DNA of 64,000 nt from Lysinibacillus louembei (GCF_033880585.1 NZ_CP137624.1:434001-498000), one strand, 5' to 3'. Counted from the first letter of the stretch, positions 24,183 through 33,809 are shown. Numbers and translations are program-made. The notes: generated by a model from the sequence alone, not told the origin.

Positions 24183-25142
24183 TTATTGCGCTGATTTTGC
24201 TGCTTGCACAATCGTTTCTGCCATTTCCTCTGCTTGATGCAATGCAGAAAGCGGGTCAGAAGCAAAATAATATTCTGGCGCTAGATTAAGCGTTTCATTA
24301 TTTTTCACTACATCTAAATTCGTCCAAGTTGCAGGAAAATTCTCCTCTGGATTGAAGAAATTAATGACAAAGACGTAATCTCCTACATAGTCACCCACTA
24401 CCTCGTAGGAAATATCATAACGACCATTATTTGATTCCTTCGTATCAAATAACTCCTGTACTTTTTCCTGTGGCTTCATGCCCAATACTTGATACAATGC
24501 ACGTCCACCCGATACGCTATTATTCGCTACAACTGTGGCATTTTTCTCAAATACATCAAAAATCGTAAATGTTGCATCTTCAGGAATAGCCGCATAAATT
24601 TTTTCACGAGCAGCTGCTATACGCTTTTCAAAGTCCTGCGCAAACTTTTCTGCTTCAGCTTGGCGACCTAAATATTCCCCCATTGCCTTCACTTCATCTA
24701 CCGCCGACTGATGGGCTGATTCAGAAAAGACAATTGTCGGTGCAATTTTTTCAAACTTTTCTACATCCTCTGCATTCCATGTAATAATTAAATCTGGCTT
24801 TAGCTCTAATATTTTTTCTAATGAAGCACTGCCATCTGTCCCGATATTCGTAATTTCTCCCTCTTTATAATATTGCTTTAAAAAAGCGGCATAATCTAAA
24901 TTCGCTACAACGGCACCAACTGGCACAACATCCAACGCAAGCATTTGCCCTAAATACCAATCTGTCACAACTCGCTCTGGCTTAATTGGTATTTCTACTT
25001 CACGCCCTGCATCATCTGTAATTACTCTTGTTGTCGCTTCTTCCTTCGCTGTATCTTCTGATTTTTCTGTTGCATCTGCTCCGCAGGCAGCTAACAGTAA
25101 AATTAAGCTGAATAAAAATGGTGTTGCTAATTTTTTTAACAT
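24183..25142 (-). CDS. Siderophore-binding lipoprotein from an internal start
   Basis: The internal ATG at 25142 has GGGAG 10 nt upstream and its own Fur-controlled promoter (25194-25222). The 319-residue product has a lipoprotein signal with lipobox ending at Cys20, then a class III periplasmic-binding fold (DDAGREVEIPIKPERVV; LKPDLIITWNAEDVEKFEKI). It would capture a ferric siderophore outside the membrane and hand it to the FecCD permeases encoded at 19308-21385. It is the same frame as the C-terminal half of the 626-codon ORF. Confidence 0.8.
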   Translation of the reverse strand: MLKKLATPFLFSLILLLAACGADATEKSEDTAKEEATTRVITDDAGREVEIPIKPERVVTDWYLGQMLALDVVPVGAVVANLDYAAFLKQYYKEGEITNIGTDGSASLEKILELKPDLIITWNAEDVEKFEKIAPTIVFSESAHQSAVDEVKAMGEYLGRQAEAEKFAQDFEKRIAAAREKIYAAIPEDATFTIFDVFEKNATVVANNSVSGGRALYQVLGMKPQEKVQELFDTKESNNGRYDISYEVVGDYVGDYVFVINFFNPEENFPATWTNLDVVKNNETLNLAPEYYFASDPLSALHQAEEMAETIVQAAKSAQ

Positions 25143-26063
25143 GAACGTATTGCTCCCATTCTCAAATAATTTAGCTTGCATAAGCTGATTATCATTATAT
25201 TGAAAATGATTCTCATTATTAATAGACTTATCGGACATATTAACTGGATATTTCAGTCTGTATTCACTCGGTGTTATATGTAGCTGTTTTTTAAACATTC
25301 GGCTAAAGTAATATTCATCCTCATAGCCAATTGCCAATGAAATTTCTTTAATGCTTAAAGAGGTACCTTGCAAATACTTCTGTGCTAGCATCAAACGATA
25401 TTGCTGTAAGTAATTTTGCGGTCCCTCTCCATAACGCTCTTTAAAAATACGCAGCAAATGACGCGTACTAATATTTAAAAAATCAGCTAGCTTTTGTACT
25501 GTTATTTGCTGATTTATATTTTTTTCTATATATATTTTAGCGCTCTCGGCTAAATCCACCTCATGCACTATAGCTTTTCCTGTTGCTAGCTCCTGAAAAA
25601 TTTGCGCAACTAATTCATAAAAGCTTCCTTTGGCAAATAAATGATTTGGAGAGGAATCCTCCTGCCATTTGCTATACATATTTTGTACTAAAGATTCAAT
25701 TGCCACTGGATTATTTGGTATACATGAAAAGGTTGTATGAAAAGGCCTACATTTTATATATAAATGCTGAAGTAAGGCATCCACATACATCACATCACCT
25801 TGATAATAAATCATGTAATAGCTTACAGTGCTTGCTGCTTTATATTGCAGTTGCTCTGATTTCCCTATGTGAAATATACTAAAACGCGTTATATGATACG
25901 GAATTTGACCAATACAAAGCTCCATCTCCCCTTTCACAATGATGAGAAAGGCACTATGTGGCATAATGCGCTTACTAGCTTTTACTGAATTGCTGACATA
26001 CTCCATCTTCTTTATTTTTACATAGGCATTCTCCCATAACAGCATATGCGTTTTATAATCCAT
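24183..26063 (-). CDS. AraC-type regulator fused in frame to a siderophore-binding lipoprotein (626 aa)
   Basis: One uninterrupted frame of 626 codons. Residues 1-160 resemble an AraC sensory domain; about 168-270 form a two-HTH AraC DNA-binding domain (ITVQKLADFLNISTRHLLRI; SIKEISLAIGYEDEYYFSRM). From residue 308 comes a complete lipoprotein: basic start, hydrophobic core, lipobox LAAC, then a FepB/FhuD-like binding domain. As a single chain this would be a membrane-tethered regulator with an outside ligand domain. However, a Fur-box promoter and ribosome site lie just before codon 308, so the lipoprotein is probably also made alone. Start ATG follows GGGGG. A lost stop codon is an alternative explanation. 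Confidence 0.7.
   Translation of the reverse strand: MDYKTHMLLWENAYVKIKKMEYVSNSVKASKRIMPHSAFLIIVKGEMELCIGQIPYHITRFSIFHIGKSEQLQYKAASTVSYYMIYYQGDVMYVDALLQHLYIKCRPFHTTFSCIPNNPVAIESLVQNMYSKWQEDSSPNHLFAKGSFYELVAQIFQELATGKAIVHEVDLAESAKIYIEKNINQQITVQKLADFLNISTRHLLRIFKERYGEGPQNYLQQYRLMLAQKYLQGTSLSIKEISLAIGYEDEYYFSRMFKKQLHITPSEYRLKYPVNMSDKSINNENHFQYNDNQLMQAKLFENGSNTFMLKKLATPFLFSLILLLAACGADATEKSEDTAKEEATTRVITDDAGREVEIPIKPERVVTDWYLGQMLALDVVPVGAVVANLDYAAFLKQYYKEGEITNIGTDGSASLEKILELKPDLIITWNAEDVEKFEKIAPTIVFSESAHQSAVDEVKAMGEYLGRQAEAEKFAQDFEKRIAAAREKIYAAIPEDATFTIFDVFEKNATVVANNSVSGGRALYQVLGMKPQEKVQELFDTKESNNGRYDISYEVVGDYVGDYVFVINFFNPEENFPATWTNLDVVKNNETLNLAPEYYFASDPLSALHQAEEMAETIVQAAKSAQ
25194..25222 (-). promoter_or_regulatory. 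Fur-controlled promoter inside the AraC-lipoprotein frame
   Basis: Minus-strand -35 TTAATA (25217-25222), 17-bp spacer, perfect -10 TATAAT (25194-25199). The spacer holds the 7-1-7 Fur motif TGAGAATCATTTTCA (25201-25215; 13 of 14 fixed positions except two). A second partial Fur half overlaps the -10. Confidence 0.8.
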
Positions 26064-26131
26064 GACGTTGCCCCCTTGTATTGCTATCTAGCATTGAAAT
26101 ACTTCATTAATTTTTATACAATACGATTAAT

Positions 26132-26146
26132 TGAGAATAATTTTCA
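26132..26146 (+). promoter_or_regulatory. Fur box before the Btr-like regulator
   Basis: TGAGAATAATTTTCA fits the 7-1-7 Fur motif with two mismatches, one in each half. It lies in the 122-bp divergent region between the two AraC-type genes and could control either or both. Confidence 0.7.
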
Positions 26147-26185
26147 TTTAAATTCATTTTCCCAAATAAGAGGTGATTCTGCAAT

Positions 26186-27346
26186 ATGGCAACGCCAATA
26201 TCATTAAAAGATGTTCGACAATATATGATTCAGCACCACCATCAGCCCTTATCCATTGAATATTTAGCGGAAATTGCTGGCTTAAGTGCTAGTTATTTTA
26301 GTGAGGCATTTAAAAAGGCTTATGGGCAAAGCGCTATGGACTATTTGACAGAGCTACGTATTGGACATGCAAAACAGCTATTACGAGATGGCGATTTATT
26401 ACTGCGAGACATTGCTAAAAAGGTTGGCTATAATGACGAATTTTATTTTAGTCGCAAGTTTAAAAAAGAGGTTGGTGTTTCCCCCTCTGCTTATAGCAAA
26501 ATAGCTCGTCAACGTGTTTCCACATTTTCTGTCGCTATTACAGGAGATTTATTAGCGCTCGGTATTACACCTGTTGCTGCACCGTTAAATGCAAAGTGGA
26601 GCCCTTATTATTACAATCATTATCAAGAGAAAGTGCCTGTGCATTTAACGATTTTTGATGAGGAGTCAGAGGGCAACTTTAGAAAGCTTGCAGAAGCTAA
26701 GCCAGATATCCATCTTTTTCAGAAGGAGCTGGCCCCTGCAATGATCAATTGGCTAGAGGAAATTGGTGTGCAAAATATGCAGATTCAAGCTAACAATTGG
26801 CAGGAACAGCTATTAGAAATTGCTCATATTGTGAATCGACAAAAGGAATATATGTGCATTATTCACAGCTACGAGCAAAAAGTAGTGCAAGCGAGACAAG
26901 CTATACAACAGGCAGTAGGTAATGATGTTTTTGCAGTTCTTCGATTATGTGAGGATCATTTATACTGCTATTGCAATCAAGGGATACAGGATGTTCTTTT
27001 TACTGATTTACAGCTTCAGCCAATTGATGCACAAAAGAAAACATGTAATGAGCAAATAACGCTTGAGCAGCTACTCGCTATCAACCCCGACCGTTTATTG
27101 TTTATTATTTGCCCTGATGCAGCTACACGGCATTATTGGCTTACATTACAATACAATGATAGCTGGAAAAAATTAAAGGCTGTGCACAATGGACATGTTG
27201 ATGTATTACCATCCAATCCTTGGTTTGAGTATTCAGCAATTGCTATTCATCGAATGCTTGATGAAGCATTATTAATACTAACAGGGAAAAATCCAAATCC
27301 TTTCCCTGATTTTGTCCATGGTATCCTATCCAATGCTGAATTATAA
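26186..27346 (+). CDS. Btr-like AraC regulator with siderophore-binding domain
   Basis: Regulator of 386 residues with the Btr (YbbB) architecture: AraC DNA-binding domain first (about 1-105, with IEYLAEIAGLSASYFSEAFKKAYGQ and RDIAKKVGYNDEFYFSRKFKK), then a FhuD/FepB-like binding domain without a signal peptide (TGDLLALGITPVAAP; LEQLLAINPDRLLFI). In B. subtilis Btr binds bacillibactin in the cytoplasm and activates feuABC-ybbA; the next two genes here are a binding lipoprotein and a BesA-like esterase, so the same logic is likely. Ribosome site GAGGTGA; Fur boxes both sides. Confidence 0.88.
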   Translation: MATPISLKDVRQYMIQHHHQPLSIEYLAEIAGLSASYFSEAFKKAYGQSAMDYLTELRIGHAKQLLRDGDLLLRDIAKKVGYNDEFYFSRKFKKEVGVSPSAYSKIARQRVSTFSVAITGDLLALGITPVAAPLNAKWSPYYYNHYQEKVPVHLTIFDEESEGNFRKLAEAKPDIHLFQKELAPAMINWLEEIGVQNMQIQANNWQEQLLEIAHIVNRQKEYMCIIHSYEQKVVQARQAIQQAVGNDVFAVLRLCEDHLYCYCNQGIQDVLFTDLQLQPIDAQKKTCNEQITLEQLLAINPDRLLFIICPDAATRHYWLTLQYNDSWKKLKAVHNGHVDVLPSNPWFEYSAIAIHRMLDEALLILTGKNPNPFPDFVHGILSNAEL

Positions 27347-27353
27347 TTCCATT

Positions 27354-27368
27354 TGAGAATGATTATCA
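27354..27368 (+). promoter_or_regulatory. Fur box before the binding-lipoprotein/esterase pair
   Basis: TGAGAATGATTATCA matches the 7-1-7 Fur motif with a single mismatch. It starts 8 bp after the stop of the regulator gene and 23 bp before the lipoprotein start. Confidence 0.85.
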
Positions 27369-27390
27369 GTAAAAGGAGAATTGGAATAAC

Positions 27391-28338
27391 ATGAACAAAC
27401 GAATGTATATATTCACACTTTTGTTGCTAACGATTAGTGTGTTAGCAGCCTGTAACGCACAATCAGAAAAAACAGAAGCAGCACCACCAACATCAGCAGA
27501 AGGCGCTGTTTATCCGTTAACAGTACAGGATGAGCTTGGGCATGATGTCACACTGCCAGCAAAGCCTACAAGAATATTTGCACCTATTTTAGAGGATTCT
27601 TTGCTCGCTGTAGGTGTCAAACCTGTTGTGCAATGGTCAAATGGAGTAAACCCACCGCTTTATTTACAGGATGAACTGGACGGTGTACCTGAAATTAGCT
27701 TTGCGAATGGAGCACCGTCTCCTGAAGCACTTATGTCTTATAAACCAGATTTAATTATTTTAAACAACTCATTTTATGTGGAAAATGGCACATATGAGCA
27801 ATATGCTAAAATTGCCCCTACCTATGTATTTAACAATGCTTCTAGCGACATAGCTGGGACGATTCAAGTAATGGGGCAGCTGTTAGATAAGCAAGATACA
27901 GCGAAGCAAGCTGTGCAGGACTATCAACAAAAAGTCGATGCAGCAAAGGAGCAGCTAACTGCTGTAACTGCGAATAAAAAAGTAGCATTAATTCGCTTTA
28001 ACGCAAAAGGAATGTTTTTTATGACAGATGAATATTTTAGCGGCTATGTGTTAACACATGAACTAGGCTTTACTTTAAGCGATTTCGTAAAAAATGGAGC
28101 TTTCGAGGTTTCATTAGAAATTTTACCTGAGCTAGATGCTGACTATATTTTCTTAATTAACGATGGCAATTTAGGGGATGAATTTTTAAAAGAGCTCAAG
28201 GACAGCCCTATTTGGCAAAGTACAGCGGCATTCAAAAATGGACAAGTGTATGAAACTTGGGATGACCATTGGCTCAACGGTGGGCTTCATGCACATGAAA
28301 AGGTAATTGACGATGTATTGGAGTATTTAGTGCCATGA
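27391..28338 (+). CDS. Ferric-siderophore-binding lipoprotein
   Basis: ABC-importer substrate-binding protein of 315 residues. It has a lipoprotein signal (MNKRMYIFTLLLLTISVLAAC, lipid Cys at about 21) and a class III binding fold (QDELGHDVTLPAKPTRIFAP; EALMSYKPDLIILNN). It is the counterpart of FeuA/YfiY-type proteins and probably serves the FecCD permeases encoded at 19308-21385. Transcribed with the downstream esterase, whose start overlaps its stop by 4 bp, under a Fur box. Confidence 0.9.
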   Translation: MNKRMYIFTLLLLTISVLAACNAQSEKTEAAPPTSAEGAVYPLTVQDELGHDVTLPAKPTRIFAPILEDSLLAVGVKPVVQWSNGVNPPLYLQDELDGVPEISFANGAPSPEALMSYKPDLIILNNSFYVENGTYEQYAKIAPTYVFNNASSDIAGTIQVMGQLLDKQDTAKQAVQDYQQKVDAAKEQLTAVTANKKVALIRFNAKGMFFMTDEYFSGYVLTHELGFTLSDFVKNGAFEVSLEILPELDADYIFLINDGNLGDEFLKELKDSPIWQSTAAFKNGQVYETWDDHWLNGGLHAHEKVIDDVLEYLVP

Positions 28339-29135
28339 CAAAAATGATGACAACCGCTTATATGTCTAATAATTACTTTGAATATGCGATGACCTCTGAA
28401 AAACAATTAGACTATCGTATTTTAATTGCTTCTCCAACCGATGAGCCACCAGCAGAGGGCTACGCAGTTATCTATGTATTAGATGGGGATGCACTTTTTG
28501 CAACGCTGGCAGAAGCCGTCAAATTGCAAACACGAAAGCCAAAGGGCTATGAGCCTATTATCGTTATTGGTATTGGCTATCCCTCCAGAGAGCCTTTTGA
28601 TTTCGAACGTCGATTTTATGATTTCACACCACAGGTTCATGAAAGTCAGCTAAACCCTCGTCCAGATGGCTCAGCATGGCCAGCAAATGGGCATGCTGAC
28701 GATTTTCTGGATTTTCTTGAGCAGGAGCTGATGCCTGCTGTAGCAGAGGAATGGCCTATTAATCTGAACAAACAGGCTATTGTAGGTCATTCATTAGGTG
28801 GGCTATTTACACTTTATACTTTATGTGCAAGGCCACATTTATTTAGCCATATTGTCGCTGGTAGCCCTTCTGTTTGGTGGGGGGACAATGATTTATTGAA
28901 CAAGCTAGCTTCCTTTGCTGGAACATCGCAAGGTAGTCAGTCCATTCAGCTACTGCTTACAATTGGTGCGAATGAATTACCTGATATGCTGGAAGGTGCT
29001 AATCAAGTTGCTGAATATATGAAGCAGCTTACTAAACAAATCAACACACAGTATGTCATATTTTCTGAAGAAGACCATGTCAGTGTGCTACCATGTATGC
29101 TTAGTAGAATTCCTCGCTTTTTACATGGCGAATAA
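28335..29135 (+). CDS. Siderophore esterase (BesA/YbbA-like alpha/beta hydrolase)
   Basis: Cytoplasmic alpha/beta hydrolase of 266 residues in the esterase-D/IroE family. The nucleophile is Ser153 in GHSLGG, and a candidate catalytic histidine is in EEDHVSVL near 248. No signal peptide. In B. subtilis BesA hydrolyses the trilactone of ferric bacillibactin to free iron; the coupling to a binding protein and a Btr-like regulator supports the same role. Substrate (bacillibactin, enterobactin or other) is unknown. Confidence 0.85.
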   Translation: MTKMMTTAYMSNNYFEYAMTSEKQLDYRILIASPTDEPPAEGYAVIYVLDGDALFATLAEAVKLQTRKPKGYEPIIVIGIGYPSREPFDFERRFYDFTPQVHESQLNPRPDGSAWPANGHADDFLDFLEQELMPAVAEEWPINLNKQAIVGHSLGGLFTLYTLCARPHLFSHIVAGSPSVWWGDNDLLNKLASFAGTSQGSQSIQLLLTIGANELPDMLEGANQVAEYMKQLTKQINTQYVIFSEEDHVSVLPCMLSRIPRFLHGE

Positions 29136-29140
29136 AAAAA

Positions 29141-29186
29141 CGGGGCCGTCCAGAAAGTGAACTTTCTGAACAGCTCCGCTTTTTTA
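29141..29186 (+). terminator. Terminator of the lipoprotein/esterase operon
   Basis: CGGGGC...GCTCCG outer stem plus the perfect inner pair CAGAAAGT / ACTTTCTG, followed by CTTTTTTACA on the plus strand. Confidence 0.85.
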
Positions 29187-29206
29187 CATAGTCAATTTTT
29201 GATTAA

Positions 29207-29269
29207 AATTGTGCTCCTGCGGTGGTCACAATAGAGCTTTTCTGCGACGAGTAACCGCAGGAGCAAATT
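29207..29269. repeat. Long inverted repeat between esterase and rho
   Basis: TGCTCCTGCGGT (29212-29223) pairs perfectly with ACCGCAGGAGCA (29254-29265), and the pairing extends outward with one bulge. The loop is 30 nt. It is not a terminator. No coding sequence in this stretch. Confidence 0.6.
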
Positions 29270-29287
29270 GTCACCATCCTCATCGCA

Positions 29288-29328
29288 AAGGGGGCGTCCC
29301 AAAATGACTTTTCGGACGCCTCCTTTTA
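29288..29328. terminator. Bidirectional terminator between esterase region and rho
   Basis: GGGGGCGTCC (29290-29299) pairs with GGACGCCTCC (29314-29323), with an AAAA/TTTT extension. T-rich sequence follows on the plus strand (TTTTATTTG); on the minus strand only TTT follows. Confidence 0.7.
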
Positions 29329-29333
29329 TTTGA

Positions 29334-30617
29334 TTAGAGCAACCCTTTACCGTTCGTTGCTTTTTTCATATCTTGGTTGAGCTTCTCGAAAAATTCCTCA
29401 TTGGATTCCGTTGTGCGGAGCTTGCGTAAAAACTTTTCAGCAAAGTCTGGTGCATCGCTAAACGTTTTGCGAATTGCCCATAATTTTTCAAGCTGCTCTT
29501 TCGGGATAAGCAATTCTTCCTTACGCGTACCTGAACGACGAATATCAAGTGCAGGGAAAATACGGCGCTCTGCTAAGCTACGATCTAAATGTAGCTCCAA
29601 GTTCCCTGTTCCTTTAAATTCCTCATAAATTACTTCATCCATACGGCTTCCTGTATCAACTAAGGCTGTCGCTAAAATGGTTAAGCTACCACCTTCTTCA
29701 ATATTACGTGCCGAACCAAAAAAGCGCTTTGGACGGTGGAATGCCGCTGGGTCAATACCACCAGATAACGTACGGCCGCTTGGTGGGATAACTAAGTTAT
29801 AGGCACGTGCTAAACGAGTAATAGAATCCATTAAAATAATGACATCACGCTTATGCTCTACTAGGCGACGTGCGCGTTCCAATACGATTTCTGCTACTTT
29901 GACATGATTTTCAGGTACTTCATCAAATGTAGAAGAAACAACATCTGCTTTGACAGAGCGCTCAATATCCGTTACTTCCTCTGGACGCTCATCAATTAAT
30001 AGAACGATAAGTTCTGCCTCTGGATAATTTGTTGTAATGGCATTGGCGATTTCTTTAAGTAAAGATGTTTTCCCTGCTTTTGGTGGTGCAACGATTAAAC
30101 CACGTTGACCAAAGCCAACAGGTGCAATTAAATCCATGATACGTGTAGAGAGCTTTTTAGAAGTTGTTTCAAGCTTAATATGGCGATCTGGATAGAGCGG
30201 TGTTAATGCCGGGAAATGCACACGCTCCTTTGCCACTTCAGGGTCTTCCCCATTCACTGCGTCTACTTGCAATAAGCCATAATAGCGTTCATTTTCTTTT
30301 GGTGGACGCACCTTACCTGAAACTTTGTCTCCATTTCGTAAATCAAAGCGACGAATTTGAGAGGCAGAAATATAAATATCTTCTTTAGAAGGAGAATAGT
30401 TGATTGGACGTAAAAATCCAAAGCCTTCCTGTGAAACGATTTCAAGTACGCCTTCCATAAAGAAGAAGCCTTCTTGTTCAGAGCGTGTTTTTAAAATCGC
30501 AAAAATTAATTCTTTTTTTGTTAATTTGCTATAATAAGAAATTTTGTAATCTCGCGCAAGAGCATAAAGCTCTTTTAAAGTCATATTTTCTAATTGCGCA
30601 ATTGTAAGTGATGCCAT
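29334..30617 (-). CDS. rho: Transcription termination factor Rho
   Basis: Hexameric RNA helicase that terminates untranslated transcripts. It has 427 residues: N-terminal helical domain, cold-shock-like RNA-binding domain ([15 protein letters not shown] at 56-70), and the ATPase core with P-loop APPKAGKTS (177-185) and the Q-loop region [20 protein letters not shown]. In B. subtilis rho is followed directly by rpmE; here an 11-kb iron block lies between them. Confidence 0.97.
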   Translation of the reverse strand: MASLTIAQLENMTLKELYALARDYKISYYSKLTKKELIFAILKTRSEQEGFFFMEGVLEIVSQEGFGFLRPINYSPSKEDIYISASQIRRFDLRNGDKVSGKVRPPKENERYYGLLQVDAVNGEDPEVAKERVHFPALTPLYPDRHIKLETTSKKLSTRIMDLIAPVGFGQRGLIVAPPKAGKTSLLKEIANAITTNYPEAELIVLLIDERPEEVTDIERSVKADVVSSTFDEVPENHVKVAEIVLERARRLVEHKRDVIILMDSITRLARAYNLVIPPSGRTLSGGIDPAAFHRPKRFFGSARNIEEGGSLTILATALVDTGSRMDEVIYEEFKGTGNLELHLDRSLAERRIFPALDIRRSGTRKEELLIPKEQLEKLWAIRKTFSDAPDFAEKFLRKLRTTESNEEFFEKLNQDMKKATNGKGLL

Positions 30618-30701
30618 ATGATGACCCCAGTCTTTTTAAATTTTACTTATTGGAGAATCGTTGAAGCTAATCATCATTGATTAGTCGACTTTCTTAAGAA
30701 G

Positions 30702-30729
30702 AGTAGGGCCGATTCGCTTCAGCCCTACT
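30702..30729 (-). terminator. Terminator-like hairpin after glpX
   Basis: AGTAGGGC (30702-30709) pairs perfectly with GCCCTACT (30722-30729). The minus-strand tail CTTCTTAAG is only weakly U-rich. Confidence 0.6.
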
Positions 30730-30739
30730 TTATAGAAGC

Positions 30740-31696
30740 TTAATACGTTGGTTTTTTTTCGATGCTGTGACGACCTTCAATGAATCGTACAGTACCTGAT
30801 TTTGCACGCATTACAACGGAATGTGTTAATGCATACGCACCTTTATATTGAACGCCTCGTAAAAGCTCACAATCTGTTACAGCTGTTGCTGCAAAAATTG
30901 CATCATCACCTTTTACTAAGTCATCCATATATAATACTTTATTCACGTCAATCCCCATTTTATTACAACGTTCTAGCTGCTCCTCATCTTCAGGTACGAG
31001 CTTCGCTTGGAAGTCACCGCCTAGGCATTTTAAAGCAACCGCTGAAATAACACCCTCTGGAGCGCCACCGATACCGAACATTATATCGATACCTGTTTCA
31101 TCAAACGCTGTATTAATTGCTGCACCGACATCTCCATCTTGAATGAATTTAATGCGTGCACCTGCTTCGCGAATTTCATCAACAATCGCTTGGTGACGTG
31201 GACGATCTAGCAATGTCGCTACAACGTCTGAAATATCTTTATTTTTTGCCTTGGCAACTTGTAGCAAGTTGTATGTGACAGAGGCATTAATATCAACTTT
31301 GCCTGCCGCTTCTGGACCGACAGCAATTTTATCCATATACATGTCTGGTGCATTTAATAAGTTGCCACGGTCTGCAATGGCTAATACAGTCATTGCACCA
31401 TTAGCACCCTTTGCAACGATGTTTGTACCTTCTAATGGGTCTACAGCGATATCTACTTCTGGACCACCGTTACGCAAGCCTAGCTCTTCACCAATATAAA
31501 GCATCGGCGCTTCGTCCATCTCGCCTTCCCCGATTACAACAGTCGCATGCATTGGAATTGTGTCAAACATTGTACGCATCGCTGTTGTAGCTGCATCATC
31601 GGCAGCGACCTTTTCGCCTCGCCCCATCCATTTTGCAGATGCAATCGCTGCTGTTTCTGTTACTCGTACTACTTCCATTGATAAACTGCGTTCCAT
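30740..31696 (-). CDS. glpX: Fructose-1,6-bisphosphatase, class II (GlpX/YwjI)
   Basis: Gluconeogenic phosphatase, 318 residues. GlpX landmarks: [18 protein letters not shown] near the N-terminus, the metal-binding [31 protein letters not shown], and [16 protein letters not shown]. It lies between murA and rho in the B. subtilis order. Start ATG after AGGAGG; a second ATG six codons later is possible. Downstream hairpin at 30702-30729. Confidence 0.95.
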   Translation of the reverse strand: MERSLSMEVVRVTETAAIASAKWMGRGEKVAADDAATTAMRTMFDTIPMHATVVIGEGEMDEAPMLYIGEELGLRNGGPEVDIAVDPLEGTNIVAKGANGAMTVLAIADRGNLLNAPDMYMDKIAVGPEAAGKVDINASVTYNLLQVAKAKNKDISDVVATLLDRPRHQAIVDEIREAGARIKFIQDGDVGAAINTAFDETGIDIMFGIGGAPEGVISAVALKCLGGDFQAKLVPEDEEQLERCNKMGIDVNKVLYMDDLVKGDDAIFAATAVTDCELLRGVQYKGAYALTHSVVMRAKSGTVRFIEGRHSIEKKPTY

Positions 31697-31749
31697 GTTT
31701 CCTTATCCTCCTGCTATCATACTTGCATATTTTTCTAAATCATTGATTG

Positions 31750-33021
31750 CTATTTGCTTGTATGTACAATGGTTTCACGGCGAATTTCCGCTCCAAGTGC
31801 ACAAAGTTTTTCAATCAAGCCACCGTAGCCTCGCTCGATATGGTAAATGTCGTGAATTTCTGTTTCACCTTCTGCAATTAAGCCTGCTAATACTAATGCT
31901 GCACCTGCGCGCAAATCTGTCGCAGTTACCGTTGAGCCTTGCAGTTGTGTAGGTCCTTGAATAATTGCTGTATTTCCTTCTACCTTTGCGTTGGCATTCA
32001 TTCTACGTAGCTCATCAATATGCTTGAATCTTGCAGAGTATATTGTATCCGTTACTTTCGACGAGCCAACTGCTTGCGTTAGCAAAACTGATAGCGGCTG
32101 TTGAATGTCTGTAGCAATACCAGGATAAACAAGTGTTTTTATATCGACTGCTGTTAAATCTGTCGTTTGCTTCGGTATAAAAATACTTTCCTCCCCAGTC
32201 TCTATTTTAACGCCCATTTCTCGCAATTTCGCTACTAATGACTCTACATGGAGTGGAATCACATTGTCGATTGTGACACCATCGCCAATAGCAGAGGCCA
32301 TAATCATAAACGTTGAGGCTTCAATACGATCAGGAATAATGGTGTGCTTCGTCCCGTGTAATTCCTCTACACCGTCAATGCGAATAACGCTCGTACCGGC
32401 ACCTTTAATTTTTGCCCCCATATTCGTCAATAATGTCGCAACATCGATAATTTCGGGTTCTTTTGCCGCATTTTCAATCACCGTGCGCCCTTTTGCACGC
32501 ACAGCAGCAAGCATAATATTAATTGTTGCACCTACGCTTGCAACATCTAAATAAATTTTCGCACCGATTAGCTCATCCGCACGCAAATAAATTGCACCAT
32601 GCTCATTCGTCACAGTCGCCCCCAATGCTTCAAAGCCTTTAATATGCTGGTCGATTGGACGCGGACCTAAAAAACAGCCCCCTGGTAAACCGATAACAGC
32701 TTTTTTAAAGCGACCTAGCATTGCGCCCATCATGTAATAAGAGGCACGTAGCTTTTTGACATTGCCATTTGGCATAGGCATTGCCGTCATTTTACTTGGA
32801 TCAATCGTCATTTGCCCGTCTTCAAATGACACTTCTCCACCAATTTCCTCTAGTAAAGCTTTTAATGTCCATGCGTCAGAAATCGCTGGGATTCCTTCAA
32901 TTGTTACGGAAGAATTCGCTAGGATTGATGCTGGAATTAAAGCAACCGCACTATTTTTGGCTCCACTAACTTTCACTGTACCTTTTAAACGTCGTTGTCC
33001 TGTAATTTTATAAACATCCAT
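31750..33021 (-). CDS. murA: UDP-N-acetylglucosamine 1-carboxyvinyltransferase (MurA2/MurZ type)
   Basis: First committed step of peptidoglycan synthesis: transfers enolpyruvate from PEP to UDP-GlcNAc. It has 423 residues. The catalytic, fosfomycin-targeted cysteine is Cys116 in [14 protein letters not shown]-terminal [18 protein letters not shown] and [14 protein letters not shown] are conserved. Its place among tal, glpX and rho matches the second MurA paralogue of Bacillus (murZ/murAB), so another copy is expected elsewhere. Confidence 0.95.
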   Translation of the reverse strand: MDVYKITGQRRLKGTVKVSGAKNSAVALIPASILANSSVTIEGIPAISDAWTLKALLEEIGGEVSFEDGQMTIDPSKMTAMPMPNGNVKKLRASYYMMGAMLGRFKKAVIGLPGGCFLGPRPIDQHIKGFEALGATVTNEHGAIYLRADELIGAKIYLDVASVGATINIMLAAVRAKGRTVIENAAKEPEIIDVATLLTNMGAKIKGAGTSVIRIDGVEELHGTKHTIIPDRIEASTFMIMASAIGDGVTIDNVIPLHVESLVAKLREMGVKIETGEESIFIPKQTTDLTAVDIKTLVYPGIATDIQQPLSVLLTQAVGSSKVTDTIYSARFKHIDELRRMNANAKVEGNTAIIQGPTQLQGSTVTATDLRAGAALVLAGLIAEGETEIHDIYHIERGYGGLIEKLCALGAEIRRETIVHTSK

Positions 33022-33050
33022 AACGATTCTCCCTTAAAAAGAATGGCTCA

Positions 33051-33701
33051 TTATTGTCCTTGGCGCTTTGACCAGTCCGCTAAAAAACCTTCGATTCCTT
33101 TTGCTGTTAATGGATGGTTAAATAATTGCTGTAATACGTTAAATGGTGTTGTTGAAATATGAGCACCAGCTAGAGCTGCGTCTGTAATATGTTGTGGGTG
33201 ACGGATTGATGCAGCAATGATTTCTGTTTTAATATCGTGAATTGTGAAAATATCTGCAATTGTAGAAATTAACTCTACGCCATTATGACCGATATCATCT
33301 AAACGTCCAAGGAATGGAGAAACGTAAGTAGCGCCTGCGCGAGCTGCCATTAAAGCTTGGTTCGCACTGAAAATTAATGTAACGTTTGTTTTAATCCCTT
33401 TTTCTGAGAAATGCTTACATGCCTTTAAGCCTTCTGGTGTCATAGGTAGCTTCACTGTAATATTCGGATGAATTGCAGCTAGCTCTTCCCCTTCTTTAAT
33501 CATGCCTTCAGCATCTAAAGAAATAACCTCACCTGAAACCGAGCCCTCAACAAGCTCTGCAATTTCCTTTAAGCGATCATGGAAGTTTACACCTGGCTCT
33601 TTTGCTACAAGCGATGGGTTCGTTGTTACGCCAGATAAAATCCCCCAAGAGTACGCTTCTTTAATTTCATCAAAGTTTGCTGTATCAATAAAAAATTTCA
33701 T
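33051..33701 (-). CDS. tal: Transaldolase-like fructose-6-phosphate aldolase (TalC/MipB family)
   Basis: Small transaldolase of 216 residues. The Schiff-base lysine is Lys84 in [11 protein letters not shown]; the N-terminal [14 protein letters not shown] and the central [15 protein letters not shown] are family marks. In Bacillus this position (ywjH) encodes a functional transaldolase of the pentose-phosphate pathway. Start ATG with TTAGGAGG. The 157-bp gap to fbaA holds a dispersed hairpin repeat. Confidence 0.94.
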   Translation of the reverse strand: MKFFIDTANFDEIKEAYSWGILSGVTTNPSLVAKEPGVNFHDRLKEIAELVEGSVSGEVISLDAEGMIKEGEELAAIHPNITVKLPMTPEGLKACKHFSEKGIKTNVTLIFSANQALMAARAGATYVSPFLGRLDDIGHNGVELISTIADIFTIHDIKTEIIAASIRHPQHITDAALAGAHISTTPFNVLQQLFNHPLTAKGIEGFLADWSKRQGQ

Positions 33702-33809
33702 GCTAAAAAATCCTCCTAAAATTGCGATTTCATATTAATTCAAAAATGAAGAGAAGGCCGTTGTGACACTTCTCCTTCACATACACTGACCTTCAATAAG
33801 GGATGAAAG

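Noticed and set aside
29136-29333. Integration site or transposon remnant at the right edge of the iron block
   Set aside because: Only hairpins and terminators are present; no direct repeats, tRNA end or transposase fragment.
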